Shown: positions 36,947 through 47,435, numbered from the stretch's first letter. The stretch is 64,000 nt of DNA from Legionella feeleii (GCF_001467625.1 NZ_LNYB01000016.1:17265-81264), one strand, 5' to 3'. The notes: generated by a model from the letters alone, not told the origin. Numbers and translations: made by a program.

Positions 36947-38047
36947 TTATTGATGTTCATAAGGTAATAGAACTTCCCAGCCGGGTAACCACTCGACCCA
37001 AACCGTTTCATTTGCCACATATTCCAGCTTATCATCGTCCTCATCAAAAAATTCCGATGCGTTGATGATTTTGCCAGAGGGTAGTTCTACTTTGAGATCA
37101 ACGGTAGACCCTTTATAGACAATATCGACAATCCTTCCTGGCAGCATTTCTTGCGTATCTTCTACTTCATTAAGACTCCACACCCGAATATCCTCAGGTC
37201 GAATGATGAGGTGTGCTCTATCACCTGGTTGAAATCGGGCTGTGTTTTTACAACGTAGTGTGACCGATTCAATTTTGGTGAGTAAGTCTTGCTCTTCCAA
37301 CGCATCAACAGTGATATCGAAAATATTGGCTTCACCAATAAACATTGCCACATGAAGATTGCTTGGGGTTTCATACACTTCTCTTGGTGTACCGATTTGT
37401 TCAATATGGCCGTGGTTAAAGATAACAATTCTATCCGACATGGACAGGGCTTCTTCCTGATCATGGGTGACAAAAATAAAGGTCATCTTTAACGCTTTTT
37501 GCAATTGCTTAAGTTCATATTGCATGTCTTTGCGTAAGCGATAATCCAGCGAGCTTAATGGTTCATCAAGCAGTAACACTTGCGGTCGATTGATCACTGC
37601 GCGAGCAATTGCGACACGTTGTTGCTGACCGCCACTTAATTGTTTGATGTTACGTTCAGCAAAGGCTTCTAGCTGCACCAGACGCAGGGTTTCTGTAACT
37701 CGCTGCGCAATTTCACTTTCCTTAACCCGTTTACAACGCAAGGCAAAGGCGACATTTTCATAAACGGTTAAATGGGGAAATAAAGCATAACTTTGAAAAA
37801 CGGTATGAACATCACGCTTTTGTGGTGGTAACAAATTAACGCATTGGCCATTAATATAAATAGCGCCAGCTGTAGGCTGCTCAAAGCCTGAGATCAAACG
37901 CAGCAGGGTAGTTTTTCCACAGCCGGAGGGACCAAGCAGGGTCAGGAATTCGCCGTTATATACTGATAAAGAAATATTATTCAGTATCTTAGCACCACCA
38001 TAGACTTTATCGATCTGCTTAATTTCTATAAGAGGGGTGTTGTTCAT
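36947..38047 (-). CDS. potA: Spermidine/putrescine ABC transporter ATPase PotA
   Basis: A 366-residue ATPase that powers polyamine import. Walker A GPSGCGKTT near 40, Q-loop VFQSYALFPHLTVYENVAFA, signature LSGGQQQRVAIARA, Walker B VLLLDEPLSSLD and FVTHDQEEAL are all intact. The C-terminal ~120 residues form the TOBE regulatory domain (LIIRPEDIRVW). First gene of potABCD, in the order ATPase, two permeases, binding protein. No polyamine-sensing element is recognisable upstream. Confidence 0.95.
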   Translation of the reverse strand: MNNTPLIEIKQIDKVYGGAKILNNISLSVYNGEFLTLLGPSGCGKTTLLRLISGFEQPTAGAIYINGQCVNLLPPQKRDVHTVFQSYALFPHLTVYENVAFALRCKRVKESEIAQRVTETLRLVQLEAFAERNIKQLSGGQQQRVAIARAVINRPQVLLLDEPLSSLDYRLRKDMQYELKQLQKALKMTFIFVTHDQEEALSMSDRIVIFNHGHIEQIGTPREVYETPSNLHVAMFIGEANIFDITVDALEEQDLLTKIESVTLRCKNTARFQPGDRAHLIIRPEDIRVWSLNEVEDTQEMLPGRIVDIVYKGSTVDLKVELPSGKIINASEFFDEDDDKLEYVANETVWVEWLPGWEVLLPYEHQ

Positions 38048-38206
38048 GCTTGCGCCGCACTAAATAGAAGAATTATGCGGTTTGCAGGATAGCTTGTCCA
38101 GTCTATTGGCTCTTTTACATGCAGGTGAGAATCGGGTGATTCCCATCTGCGCGAGTCAGGCAATGTAGTTTTGGATGCCGTGCATAAAGCACGACAGGTT
38201 GACAGA

Positions 38207-38596
38207 TTATTGCCAGCTTGAAATAGGTTGATAGGGTGGTTCCCCACTACAAGTTTGGGAGATACCTCCGTTATTGCAAATAACGAGTCCCGTTTCATCT
38301 GTGGAGAAAACCCCGCCTTGCCATAAACAGCAACCTTGCAATTTTTGTAAATCCATCACCGCATGTCGAGTACAATAGCAGGATGAGAAATAGCCATTGT
38401 TACACACATAGCGGCCTGCTGAAGAATCGCAGTAATTAATACCACCCATATCACCACAGCATACAGTTTTGGCACAGCTTGGTATGTAAGGTTGGTCGTA
38501 TCTACATCGAGGATCATTGGGGGAAATAATCTCGGCGTTTACAGAGAAAGTAAGGAAAAAAAAGGTGATGGCAAGCAGACAACACTTTAGGCGCAT
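38207..38596 (-). CDS. Small secreted cysteine-rich protein with an internal duplication
   Basis: A 129-residue exported protein. The signal peptide is MRLKCCLLAITFFFLTFSVNA. The mature part contains 13 cysteines by my count and two related units: CCGDMGGINYCDSSAG..VCNNGYFSSC and CCLWQGGVFSTDETG..ICNNGGISQTC. These share the pattern CCxxxGG, then an acidic loop, then (V/I)CNNGxxSxxC, which suggests a duplicated disulfide-rich module. I recognise no named family. ATG at 38608 is an alternative start adding MGSL. It lies 159 bases upstream of potA in the same direction but is unlikely to be part of that operon by function. Confidence 0.75.
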   Translation of the reverse strand: MRLKCCLLAITFFFLTFSVNAEIISPNDPRCRYDQPYIPSCAKTVCCGDMGGINYCDSSAGRYVCNNGYFSSCYCTRHAVMDLQKLQGCCLWQGGVFSTDETGLVICNNGGISQTCSGEPPYQPISSWQ

Positions 38597-38740
38597 GAGG
38601 GATCCCATCAATTAATATTTTTCTAGCATACCATAGGTACGGAATTAAAAAGAAGTTATCTTCTTGATCTAACAATGACATTATTTTTGAGGACTCATTG
38701 AATTGTAAGGTTGGGGAACAAGAAGAATGATTCATTGAAA

Positions 38741-38762
38741 GCCTGGTTGCATGCAACCAGGC
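38741..38762. repeat. 22-bp perfect palindrome
   Basis: GCCTGGTTGCA (38741-38751) is followed at once by its exact inverse TGCAACCAGGC (38752-38762). It lies in the 282-base gap between rmuC and the cysteine-rich gene. It has no T-run, so it may be a protein-binding site or a transcription-end hairpin with a 4-base loop. Confidence 0.6.
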
Positions 38763-38878
38763 ATTATATTTCAATGCAATGGAAGGTAATGCCCTATCAG
38801 CCAATTCTTCATCCGTGGAAGAAATAACTGCCATCCTGGGTGAGGAAAGCTGTGCTCCTTGAAGCAATCTATGAGAAG

Positions 38879-40138
38879 CTAGTCTTCTACCGAATCAAGC
38901 ATCGGGATCGTTTTTTCTAATTCTTGCATGTCCAATTCCACCGATTCAATTTTTTGAAAACGTTGGGTAATTTTTTTTGCCGAAGTACTGACTTCACTGA
39001 CATCCTGATGAGCAAGATCAATATGTTTGGATAATTTGTCCATCCGTTTGTCAAAACGTTGGAAATCATCGGCCAAGGCATGCAAATGTTTCTGGATAAT
39101 ATGGATTTGTTTACGGGTAGCATCGTCTTTTAAAACAGCCCTTGCTGTCGTTAAGACAGCCATTAAGGTGTTGGGTGAAACAAGCCAGACTTTCAAGCGT
39201 TGGGCGAGGGCAATCACTTCTGGGTAGTTGGCGTGAATTTCAGCAAAAATGGCTTCGGCAGGAATAAACATGACTGCGCCATCGGTGGTTTCATTAGGGA
39301 TAATGTATTTTTCAGCGATGTCTTTGATATGTTTTTGCAAATCTTGACGAAATTGTTGCTGCAATGATTTTCGCTCTACGGAGGTCGCATCCGTAATCAT
39401 CAGCTTTTGGAAAGTTTCCAATGGAAATTTGGCATCGATGACAACATTGCCTGTCGGCTCAGGCAGGAACAAAATACAATCCGCTCTTTTTTGATTGCTC
39501 AGCGTGTGTTGCATTCGATAGTGGGTGCTGGGAATCATATTGGCAATCAACGTTGATAATTGGACTTCACCAAAAGCACCGCGTGCCCGTTTGTCTACCA
39601 GGACATCTTGTAAACTGACCACATGGCTAGATAACTCCGTAATTTTTTTCTGTGCTTCATCAATAATGGTCAAGCGCTTAACGACATCAGTGAACGTTGA
39701 GGATGTTTTCTCAAAGCCTTCGGTTAATTTATGGTTCACTTGCTGGGTGAGGCTATGAAGATGATTGCGTATTTCTTCTGTCAACGTTTGCAGATGAGAG
39801 GAAAGCGAACTGGCATGCTGTTTAAAGCTATGGCTCATTTGTTCCCTGACATCGGTCATTTGTCGTTGTACAATGTCACTGATTAATTGCTGGCTCGTTA
39901 ACTGGCCCTGCATAATTTTTTCGCTAATACTATGCTGACTCGCTTGATAACCTTGCTGCAATTCAAGATGCAACTGATGCAATTGGTTAGTGAACAGTTG
40001 CTGCGTTTTATCGAGCTGGGTTTCAATGTTTTGACGCTGTTGGTATTGACGACGGATAAGCCACAATAAAAGACAGAATTGGAGGGCAATCGCTATGGCG
40101 ATGCCCTCAAGCAATGGAAAGTCAGCAAAATAAGCCAT
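38879..40138 (-). CDS. rmuC: DNA recombination protein RmuC
   Basis: A 419-residue protein with one N-terminal membrane anchor (GIAIAIALQFCLLLWLI), a long coiled coil from ~30 to ~180 rich in Gln and Leu, and the RmuC nuclease-like domain. The domain landmarks are RARGAFGEVQLSTLIANM, ADCILFLPEPTGNVVIDAKFPLETF and VWLVSPNTLMAVL. RmuC limits inversion between short inverted repeats in E. coli. The ATG overlaps the stop of the upstream DUF4785 gene by one base, so it is the last gene of an overlapping three-gene unit. Confidence 0.93.
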   Translation of the reverse strand: MAYFADFPLLEGIAIAIALQFCLLLWLIRRQYQQRQNIETQLDKTQQLFTNQLHQLHLELQQGYQASQHSISEKIMQGQLTSQQLISDIVQRQMTDVREQMSHSFKQHASSLSSHLQTLTEEIRNHLHSLTQQVNHKLTEGFEKTSSTFTDVVKRLTIIDEAQKKITELSSHVVSLQDVLVDKRARGAFGEVQLSTLIANMIPSTHYRMQHTLSNQKRADCILFLPEPTGNVVIDAKFPLETFQKLMITDATSVERKSLQQQFRQDLQKHIKDIAEKYIIPNETTDGAVMFIPAEAIFAEIHANYPEVIALAQRLKVWLVSPNTLMAVLTTARAVLKDDATRKQIHIIQKHLHALADDFQRFDKRMDKLSKHIDLAHQDVSEVSTSAKKITQRFQKIESVELDMQELEKTIPMLDSVED

Positions 40139-41319
40139 TATTCCCCTAGTTTAGTGAGTGCGATTGGCGTATTGAATTCAAAAACCTGTTTTAATTGCCC
40201 CAAATCGGTTAAATGAACATAGCCAAGATAATAGGGAGCTTTATAATTGCTTTTTAGCTCGGAATCAAATGAAAAATCCAAATCATGCAGGCCGGCAGTT
40301 AGCCAAGCGGCAGTTTGGGCTGTTTGCATGGGGTGTATTTTTCCTGCTTTATCACTGCCATAAAGAACGACTTGCAAGGCATAGCGGCTATCAGTAGCTG
40401 CTTCAACGCGCGCAGAAAAAGCTAGCGGGGCAGTTCCTGCTTTTTTGATTTCCCGAATTGCTGCAGAGGGAATGATATAAGAAAATGCAGAGTGGCCTTG
40501 TCGCTTAACGGTTTGCGCGTTAAGTGTTGCAGTCGTTTTGACTTCCACATACCAATTTCCTCCCTGGCTATCTTTATCGCATAGGAGGGTTGCATGTCCT
40601 TCGTAGTTTTCATCTTCTATTTTTTCCAGATTTAAAGGAATGGTATCCCCATTGGCATTGACTAAAGAGGCATCAATGGCATCGATACGATAGTGTTGCT
40701 CTTCATCTTGAAAAGAAATGGTAGCCACTAATTCATCCCCATATTGATAGTGGGCTTTGTCAGTCTTGACGTGTAAATAGGTTTTTGCATCCTTATCAAA
40801 AACATGGATAAGGTAGCCTTCATTATCTTTTAACGTGGGTGTAGAACTACTTAAGACAAATTCCCCGGCCCCTAATTCCGGTTTTAATTGTAAGAGAATT
40901 AGATCGCGGCCATTAAAGATAGTATTTTGTAGCGCTTCTTCTTTGGAAAACAAGGCAGAGGCTTCAATCAGGGTCAAATCAACCCCCTTACTATTTTTAA
41001 TGCGAAAGTCAGGTTTGGCAGGTAATTTTCGATTTAGAGGCGTAATACGAATGATGGCGCCAGGCGCCTGTGTGTTGATAACAACCCCTTTTTTTAATTC
41101 TCCAAAGGTTGTTTTTATCTTGTATTTACGACTTTTTTGTTGATGCTTTGTTTTATGCCCTAAAGGATTATTGTTGGTTGGCCAACTTGTACTGAGAGTC
41201 TCTCGCGGGAGACTTTCACAACGCTGGCAATCATAGGGTTTGAGTGCTTGTTGCGGGAAGGTCATTGCCTGCGCCTGTAGTGCTCCCAATAGTGTTAAAA
41301 TAAATAGCTGACCTCTCAT
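40138..41319 (-). CDS. Secreted DUF4785-type protein
   Basis: A 393-residue exported protein. ATG at 41319 with AAGGAG 8 bases upstream begins a signal peptide (MRGQLFILTLLGALQAQA); the longer frame to 41376 is rejected. The mature protein has beta-sandwich character, with a CQRC pair near residue 33, a middle GAGEFVLSSSTPTL region and Ig-like segments (HYQYGDELVATISFQDEEQ). It resembles the DUF4785 family known from Legionella; function is unknown. Start and stop overlap both neighbours (ATGA with the hydrolase, TAATG with rmuC), so all three are one operon. Confidence 0.78.
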   Translation of the reverse strand: MRGQLFILTLLGALQAQAMTFPQQALKPYDCQRCESLPRETLSTSWPTNNNPLGHKTKHQQKSRKYKIKTTFGELKKGVVINTQAPGAIIRITPLNRKLPAKPDFRIKNSKGVDLTLIEASALFSKEEALQNTIFNGRDLILLQLKPELGAGEFVLSSSTPTLKDNEGYLIHVFDKDAKTYLHVKTDKAHYQYGDELVATISFQDEEQHYRIDAIDASLVNANGDTIPLNLEKIEDENYEGHATLLCDKDSQGGNWYVEVKTTATLNAQTVKRQGHSAFSYIIPSAAIREIKKAGTAPLAFSARVEAATDSRYALQVVLYGSDKAGKIHPMQTAQTAAWLTAGLHDLDFSFDSELKSNYKAPYYLGYVHLTDLGQLKQVFEFNTPIALTKLGE

Positions 41320-42212
41320 TGAATTGCTCCTTGTGCAAATAGTGCTTTCCGTAGAATATCGTCCAAACCAAAGCATGAATGGCGACTTTGATTATGGCTC
41401 AAGGGGGTTTGTTGTTTCGTTTTTTGCCAATCATAAAACCAGAAAAGACCGGCGGTCATTTGTGAATCACAATCCAAGAAACCATCTGAGCAGTCATCCA
41501 GATAATGTTGGGTGATTTTTAATGCCGCATTCAATAAATATTGATTGCAATAGCTTTCCTTGTCTAACGGTGAGGCATTAACATCGGAGCCGACAATAAC
41601 ATGAAAAGGAATTGGTAAAGAGGGCCGTCCTTTACTACCAAATAACATTTCATCATTAAAGAGCGCCATATCACCAACGCGCTGTTGCTTCACGGAATCA
41701 TTGCGGTAACCGAGTAGCCAGGCTACTTCGTCCTCAAAGCCGTTGCCATCGATTGCTTCGTCAGCTAATGGTGTACCGCCACTGGATGGTGCAATAGCAA
41801 TGACATGATGGATTTTTTTAGACAAAAGCATGAAACGCGGATCATAGGTGGGATTGGAAAGGATCCAGCGCATGACATTTGCACCATTGGAATGGGTATA
41901 AACCGTCAAATGTTTAATTTGTTTTTCATGAACAAATTCGAGTAATTGGCTAGCCAGGCATCCTGCCGCTTCTTCATGCCACATGTAATGGCTAAAATCG
42001 CAATGAACAATGTAGTGGTTTGCTGGATTGGGAAGCGCTGAAGCCAGTGAATTGATAAAACTCCTTTTCCAATAACCACCATCTGCATCTTCGCGATGGT
42101 CATTGGTGCCATGTACAAAAGCAATACCCATATTCCTATCTGGCGTTTCCGAGCAAGCTCCAAAAGAAACCAGAAAAAGAAAAAAACAGACAAAAAAACG
42201 CGGGAAGTCCAT
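41316..42212 (-). CDS. Secreted alpha/beta-hydrolase-like protein (lipase/esterase class)
   Basis: A 298-residue exported protein. The N-terminal hydrophobic stretch FFVCFFLFLVSFGAC may be a signal peptide or a weak lipobox (Cys at ~20). The oxyanion-type motif GIAFVHGTNDHRED comes early, the nucleophile elbow reads THSNGANVM near ~100 (Ser in xHSxG), and a catalytic His could be in the C-terminal third. This is the lipase-like alpha/beta-hydrolase fold; the substrate is unknown. ATG at 42212 has AAGGA 7 bases upstream. First gene of an overlapping operon with the DUF4785 gene and rmuC. Confidence 0.78.
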   Translation of the reverse strand: MDFPRFFVCFFLFLVSFGACSETPDRNMGIAFVHGTNDHREDADGGYWKRSFINSLASALPNPANHYIVHCDFSHYMWHEEAAGCLASQLLEFVHEKQIKHLTVYTHSNGANVMRWILSNPTYDPRFMLLSKKIHHVIAIAPSSGGTPLADEAIDGNGFEDEVAWLLGYRNDSVKQQRVGDMALFNDEMLFGSKGRPSLPIPFHVIVGSDVNASPLDKESYCNQYLLNAALKITQHYLDDCSDGFLDCDSQMTAGLFWFYDWQKTKQQTPLSHNQSRHSCFGLDDILRKALFAQGAIQ

Positions 42213-42513
42213 TTCATCATCCTTGTTTAAAAGTCAATCACACCCATCTATAACACACTCATCTGCCTTACAGCAAGATTAAAAAATAACAATAAAATTT
42301 AACACGTTAAATGTCGAATTATTGGCTTTTTACGTCGTAATTGTCATTCCATTGGCAAGAAAAAATAAGGATGTCTCCAGGGATTGAGAACTGTGCGTAA
42401 ATTAGGGTGGTCTTCCTTGATTATATTATTTTTCAAATGTTACCTAACATAGGGCAGTACCCCTGCAGATGTAATGGTTACCGCAAAAGCAAAGTGCCTG
42501 CGATGCTTACAAC

Positions 42514-42559
42514 CAGGGTTTGAGATTGGTTGCAAGCAGGGTTTGAGATTGGTTGCAAG
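42514..42559. repeat. Tandem 23-bp repeat (two copies)
   Basis: A 23-base unit starting CAGGGTTTGAGATTGG occurs twice without interruption (42514-42536 and 42537-42559) and a third copy is begun (CAGGA). It lies just downstream of the small peptide gene at 42605-42748. Apart from this the 42213-42604 stretch has no coding sequence or hairpin I can support. Confidence 0.8.
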
Positions 42560-42604
42560 CAGGACAGGTTGGCATTTAACCCCGATTCACTGCAAAATAA
42601 GTTT

Positions 42605-42748
42605 CTATCCCGGGGGGCGCCTATATGGTTTTCTTTTAGGGATGAGAGGGCGATCTTTAACGCCTCCAGAAACATTTTTTAAATCATCGGGTTTAATTTT
42701 GCTGGGTTTTTTTGACTCTTCAATCTGCTTTTTGGTTATCTTGGACAT
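42605..42748 (-). CDS. Candidate double-glycine-leader, proline/arginine-rich secreted peptide (PrAMP-like microcin)
   Basis: A 47-codon frame (ATG 42748, TAG 42605). AGGAG lies 6 bases before the ATG and an extended -10 promoter just upstream. The leader ends DDLKNVSGG and fits the double-glycine consensus: hydrophobic Ile at -12, acidic at -8, Leu at -7, Val at -4, Gly at -2 and -1. Cutting after GG leaves VKDRPLIPKRKPYRRPPG, 18 residues, basic (7 Lys/Arg) and one-third proline or more. It aligns without gaps to the insect peptide oncocin, matching V1, P5, P8, P12, R14 and R15. Such peptides block the ribosome exit tunnel. Known families use ABC peptidase-transporters for GG leaders; none is in the window and no immunity gene is evident. 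Function is inference; the frame, leader fit and composition are directly visible. Confidence 0.65.
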   Translation of the reverse strand: MSKITKKQIEESKKPSKIKPDDLKNVSGGVKDRPLIPKRKPYRRPPG

Positions 42749-42776
42749 CAGAATCTCCTGAAAAGTAGGTATTTCT

Positions 42777-42785
42777 ATTATAGCA
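42777..42785 (-). promoter_or_regulatory. Extended -10 promoter of the small peptide gene
   Basis: On the minus strand the sequence reads TGCTATAAT, a perfect extended -10 element (TGnTATAAT). Transcription would start near 42770, giving a leader of about 20 bases before the ATG at 42748. No good -35 box is present, as is usual for extended -10 promoters. Confidence 0.55.
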
Positions 42786-42960
42786 ACTGCAGGTTGAATG
42801 CCTTGCCCAACAGGGTATTGCGCTCAGAAAATTTTTGATTTCAGTGCTTTTTAGCAGAACACGAGCAAGACATAACTTTTGTTACTGGTGCAGTGAGTAT
42901 TGGAAACGCCAGTGGTCTTTAAGCGATTTATTTGCGTAAAAAGCTAACAAAACCGAATGG

Positions 42961-43050
42961 TCACGTAGTCAGCATAGGGAAAATATGCCGTTTCATACGA
43001 GGGAAACGTTGAAAAAAGGAATACAAATGAAATACCATGAGGTCAGCCAT
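42961..43050 (-). CDS. Possible 29-residue peptide gene upstream of the PrAMP-like peptide
   Basis: A short frame starting at ATG 43050 (or the adjacent ATG 43053) and ending with TGA at 42961. AAGGAG (43057-43062) lies 6 bases before the first and is a perfect ribosome-binding site. The product begins MADLMVFHLYSFFQRFPRMK, is hydrophobic, aromatic and basic, and resembles no family I know. It reads in the same direction as the peptide gene 213 bases further on. The stretch is too short for a coding-bias argument, so the call rests on the ribosome-binding site alone. Confidence 0.3.
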   Translation of the reverse strand: MADLMVFHLYSFFQRFPRMKRHIFPMLTT

Positions 43051-43082
43051 CATTGTCTCCTTCGAAGATGATTGTGGTTAGC

Positions 43083-43100
43083 TGGTAGTTGGGACTACCA
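43083..43100. other. Hairpin in the 42749-43168 gap
   Basis: TGGTAGT and ACTACCA form a 7-bp stem with a TGGG loop. On the minus strand a six-codon frame (MKTKGW) with GGGAG ahead of it stops inside the stem. The arrangement faces the possible 29-residue gene and could be a leader-peptide structure or chance. Confidence 0.25.
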
Positions 43101-43168
43101 TCCCTTTGTTTTCATAGCACTCCCTGTGGAAAACCGCCGCTAGTTAATCTTAAAAGGATAGTTCATGA

Positions 43169-45187
<2,019 letters not shown>

Positions 45188-45263
45188 TCACACCCTACTT
45201 GACTAAAACCTTGGTGACTCACATCATAAGACCTTTGTATTATCGTATATCAGGATTTGTACT

Positions 45264-47435
45264 TTGACAGTATTCTCCAGACAAGGGATCGTATTCTTAA
45301 TACTGTTTAGTACGTTACTTCCCTCCTATGCCGGGTGGGTATTAAACAATCCTTATCCAGAAAACGAGCGGTTGCAGAAAATTTTTTATTCGTCTTTCAA
45401 CGAGCAACCCAAAACACTCGATCCAGCAAAATCTTATTCCAGCAACGAATACCAGTTCACATCGCAAATTTATGAGCCGGTAGTGGAATACGATTATTTG
45501 CTGCGCCCTTACCAACTGGTGCCCCTGAATGCCACCAGCATGCCAAAAGTCCGGTATTTCGATCGTTCAAATCAAGAACTTTCCAATCCCGATGAAGGCG
45601 AGGTCGCTTATTCAACCTACACCATTCATATCAAGCCAGGTATTTTCTTCCAACCGCATCCGGCTTTCGCGAAGGATGAAAAGGGTAATTACCGCTATCT
45701 TCAATTACCGGCTGATTATCTTGATGAGAACGATATCAGCAGTTTATCTGATTTCGAATATACGGGAACGCGAGAGCTTCTTGCCGATGATTATATTTAT
45801 GAGATCAAACGTTTGGCCAATCCATCGGTTAACTCACCGATCTATGGCTTAATGAGTGAACACATCATTGGTTTTAGGGAGTTTGCCAGTGTCTTGCCAA
45901 TGGTGATTAATCCGAACGATTTTGTCGATTTAAGAAAATATGGCATGGCTGGTTTGCGCAAAATTGATGATTACACGTTTGAGATTACCCTTAAGGGGCA
46001 GTATCCGCAATTTTTGTTTTGGCTGGCTATGCCTTTTTTTGCTCCAGTTCCTTGGGAAGCGGATCGTTTCTATTCACAACCTGGAATGGATGATAATAAT
46101 TTAGGGTTTGATTGGTATCCCGTTGGAACAGGTCCCTTCATGCTGAGTGAAAATAATCCGAACAAGCAGATGGTGCTCAGTAAAAATCCTAATTTTCGTG
46201 AGGACTATTTTCCTTCTCATGGTGGACAAGAAGATATTGATGCGGGTTATTTATCGCATGCCGGTGAGCGCCTGCCTTTAATTGAGCAAGCTGTTTTTAC
46301 CTTGGAAAAGGAATCGATACCGAGATGGAATAAGTTCATGCAAGGTTATTATGATACGTCGGGAGTGAGTGAGGATAGTTTTGATCAGGCGATTCAGATC
46401 AGTGCGACGGGCGAACCGAGGCTAACACCCTCTATGGTCGAAAAGAAAATGAGTTTGACCCAAACCACTGATCCAGCGCTTTATTATTTGGGCTTTAACA
46501 TGCTGGATAGTGTGGTCGGGGGCACTAGCGAGCGAGCGCGCAAATTACGGTTAGCGATTTCGATTGCCGTCAATTTTGATGAGAATATTGCCATTTTTTA
46601 TAACGGTCGTGGTAATCCTGCACAAGGTCCAATCCCACCGGGTATTTTTGGTTATAAAGAAGGGAAAGAAGGCATTAATCCTTATGTGTATCGTTGGGAG
46701 GCAGGCAGAGCCAAACGGCGTAATATTGCTGATGCCAAGGCTTTAATGCGTGAAGCAGGGTATCCAGGTGGACGCAATCCCAAGACCGGTGGAGCGTTAA
46801 TTTTGCATTATGATGTACCCATCACTGGCGGGCCGGATGATAAAGCGCAACTCGATTGGATGCGCAAGCAATTGGCTAAAATTGGCATTGATCTGAATGT
46901 GCGGGCGACGCAGTATAATCGTTTTCAGGACAAGATGCGGAGTGGAAACGCGCAAATTTTTAGTTGGGGTTGGAACGCGGATTATCCTGATCCGGAAAAT
47001 TTTCTATTCATGCTTTATACGGCAAATGGTAAGGTGAAACATGGCGGTGAAAACGCTGCTAATTACTCCAATCGTCGTTATGATCGTTTATTTGAATTAA
47101 TGAAAAATCATCCGAATGATCGGCAGCGGCAATTACTCATTGATAAGATGGTTGAGATTGTCAGGCATGACGCACCCTGGGTGTGGGGAATCAATTCGGA
47201 AACGTTAATTTTAAGTCAACAATGGGTGTCAGCCACTAAGCCAAGCACCTTTAGTCGTAATACCCTGAAGTACCTTGCTGTTGATGTGGATTTGCGTAAT
47301 GAATTACGGGAACGTTGGAATAAGCCGGTGTTTTGGCCCTTGGCGTTGTTATTGATATTATTTGTTTTAACTTTACTGCCCTTGTTGATTGCTTATCGCC
47401 GCAAAGAGAAGCAGAGCGCTGTGAGAATCAAATGA
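45264..47435 (+). CDS. Oligopeptide-type solute-binding protein with a C-terminal membrane anchor
   Basis: A 723-residue SBP_bac_5 family protein. It starts at TTG with AGGA 8 bases upstream and has a signal peptide ending LPSYA. Landmarks of the OppA/DppA fold are FNEQPKTLDPAKSYSSNEYQ, YTFEITLKGQYPQFLFWL, WYPVGTGPFML and LRLAISIAVNFDENI. Unusually, a hydrophobic segment FWPLALLLILFVLTLLPLLI with a basic tail (YRRKEK) ends the protein, so it may be held in the inner membrane by its C terminus rather than free or lipid-anchored. It overlaps the next permease by 4 bases (ATGA). Confidence 0.9.
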   Translation: MTVFSRQGIVFLILFSTLLPSYAGWVLNNPYPENERLQKIFYSSFNEQPKTLDPAKSYSSNEYQFTSQIYEPVVEYDYLLRPYQLVPLNATSMPKVRYFDRSNQELSNPDEGEVAYSTYTIHIKPGIFFQPHPAFAKDEKGNYRYLQLPADYLDENDISSLSDFEYTGTRELLADDYIYEIKRLANPSVNSPIYGLMSEHIIGFREFASVLPMVINPNDFVDLRKYGMAGLRKIDDYTFEITLKGQYPQFLFWLAMPFFAPVPWEADRFYSQPGMDDNNLGFDWYPVGTGPFMLSENNPNKQMVLSKNPNFREDYFPSHGGQEDIDAGYLSHAGERLPLIEQAVFTLEKESIPRWNKFMQGYYDTSGVSEDSFDQAIQISATGEPRLTPSMVEKKMSLTQTTDPALYYLGFNMLDSVVGGTSERARKLRLAISIAVNFDENIAIFYNGRGNPAQGPIPPGIFGYKEGKEGINPYVYRWEAGRAKRRNIADAKALMREAGYPGGRNPKTGGALILHYDVPITGGPDDKAQLDWMRKQLAKIGIDLNVRATQYNRFQDKMRSGNAQIFSWGWNADYPDPENFLFMLYTANGKVKHGGENAANYSNRRYDRLFELMKNHPNDRQRQLLIDKMVEIVRHDAPWVWGINSETLILSQQWVSATKPSTFSRNTLKYLAVDVDLRNELRERWNKPVFWPLALLLILFVLTLLPLLIAYRRKEKQSAVRIK

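Noticed and set aside
38514..38867. 117-residue minus-strand frame upstream of the cysteine-rich gene
   Set aside because: It overlaps the start of the better-supported secreted protein, spans the 22-bp palindrome and has no recognisable domain. An internal ATG with AGGA nearby leaves a small chance that it is real.
43027..43071. 14-codon plus-strand frame with AAGGA ahead
   Set aside because: It overlaps the opposite-strand frame with a stronger site, is very short and encodes nothing recognisable.
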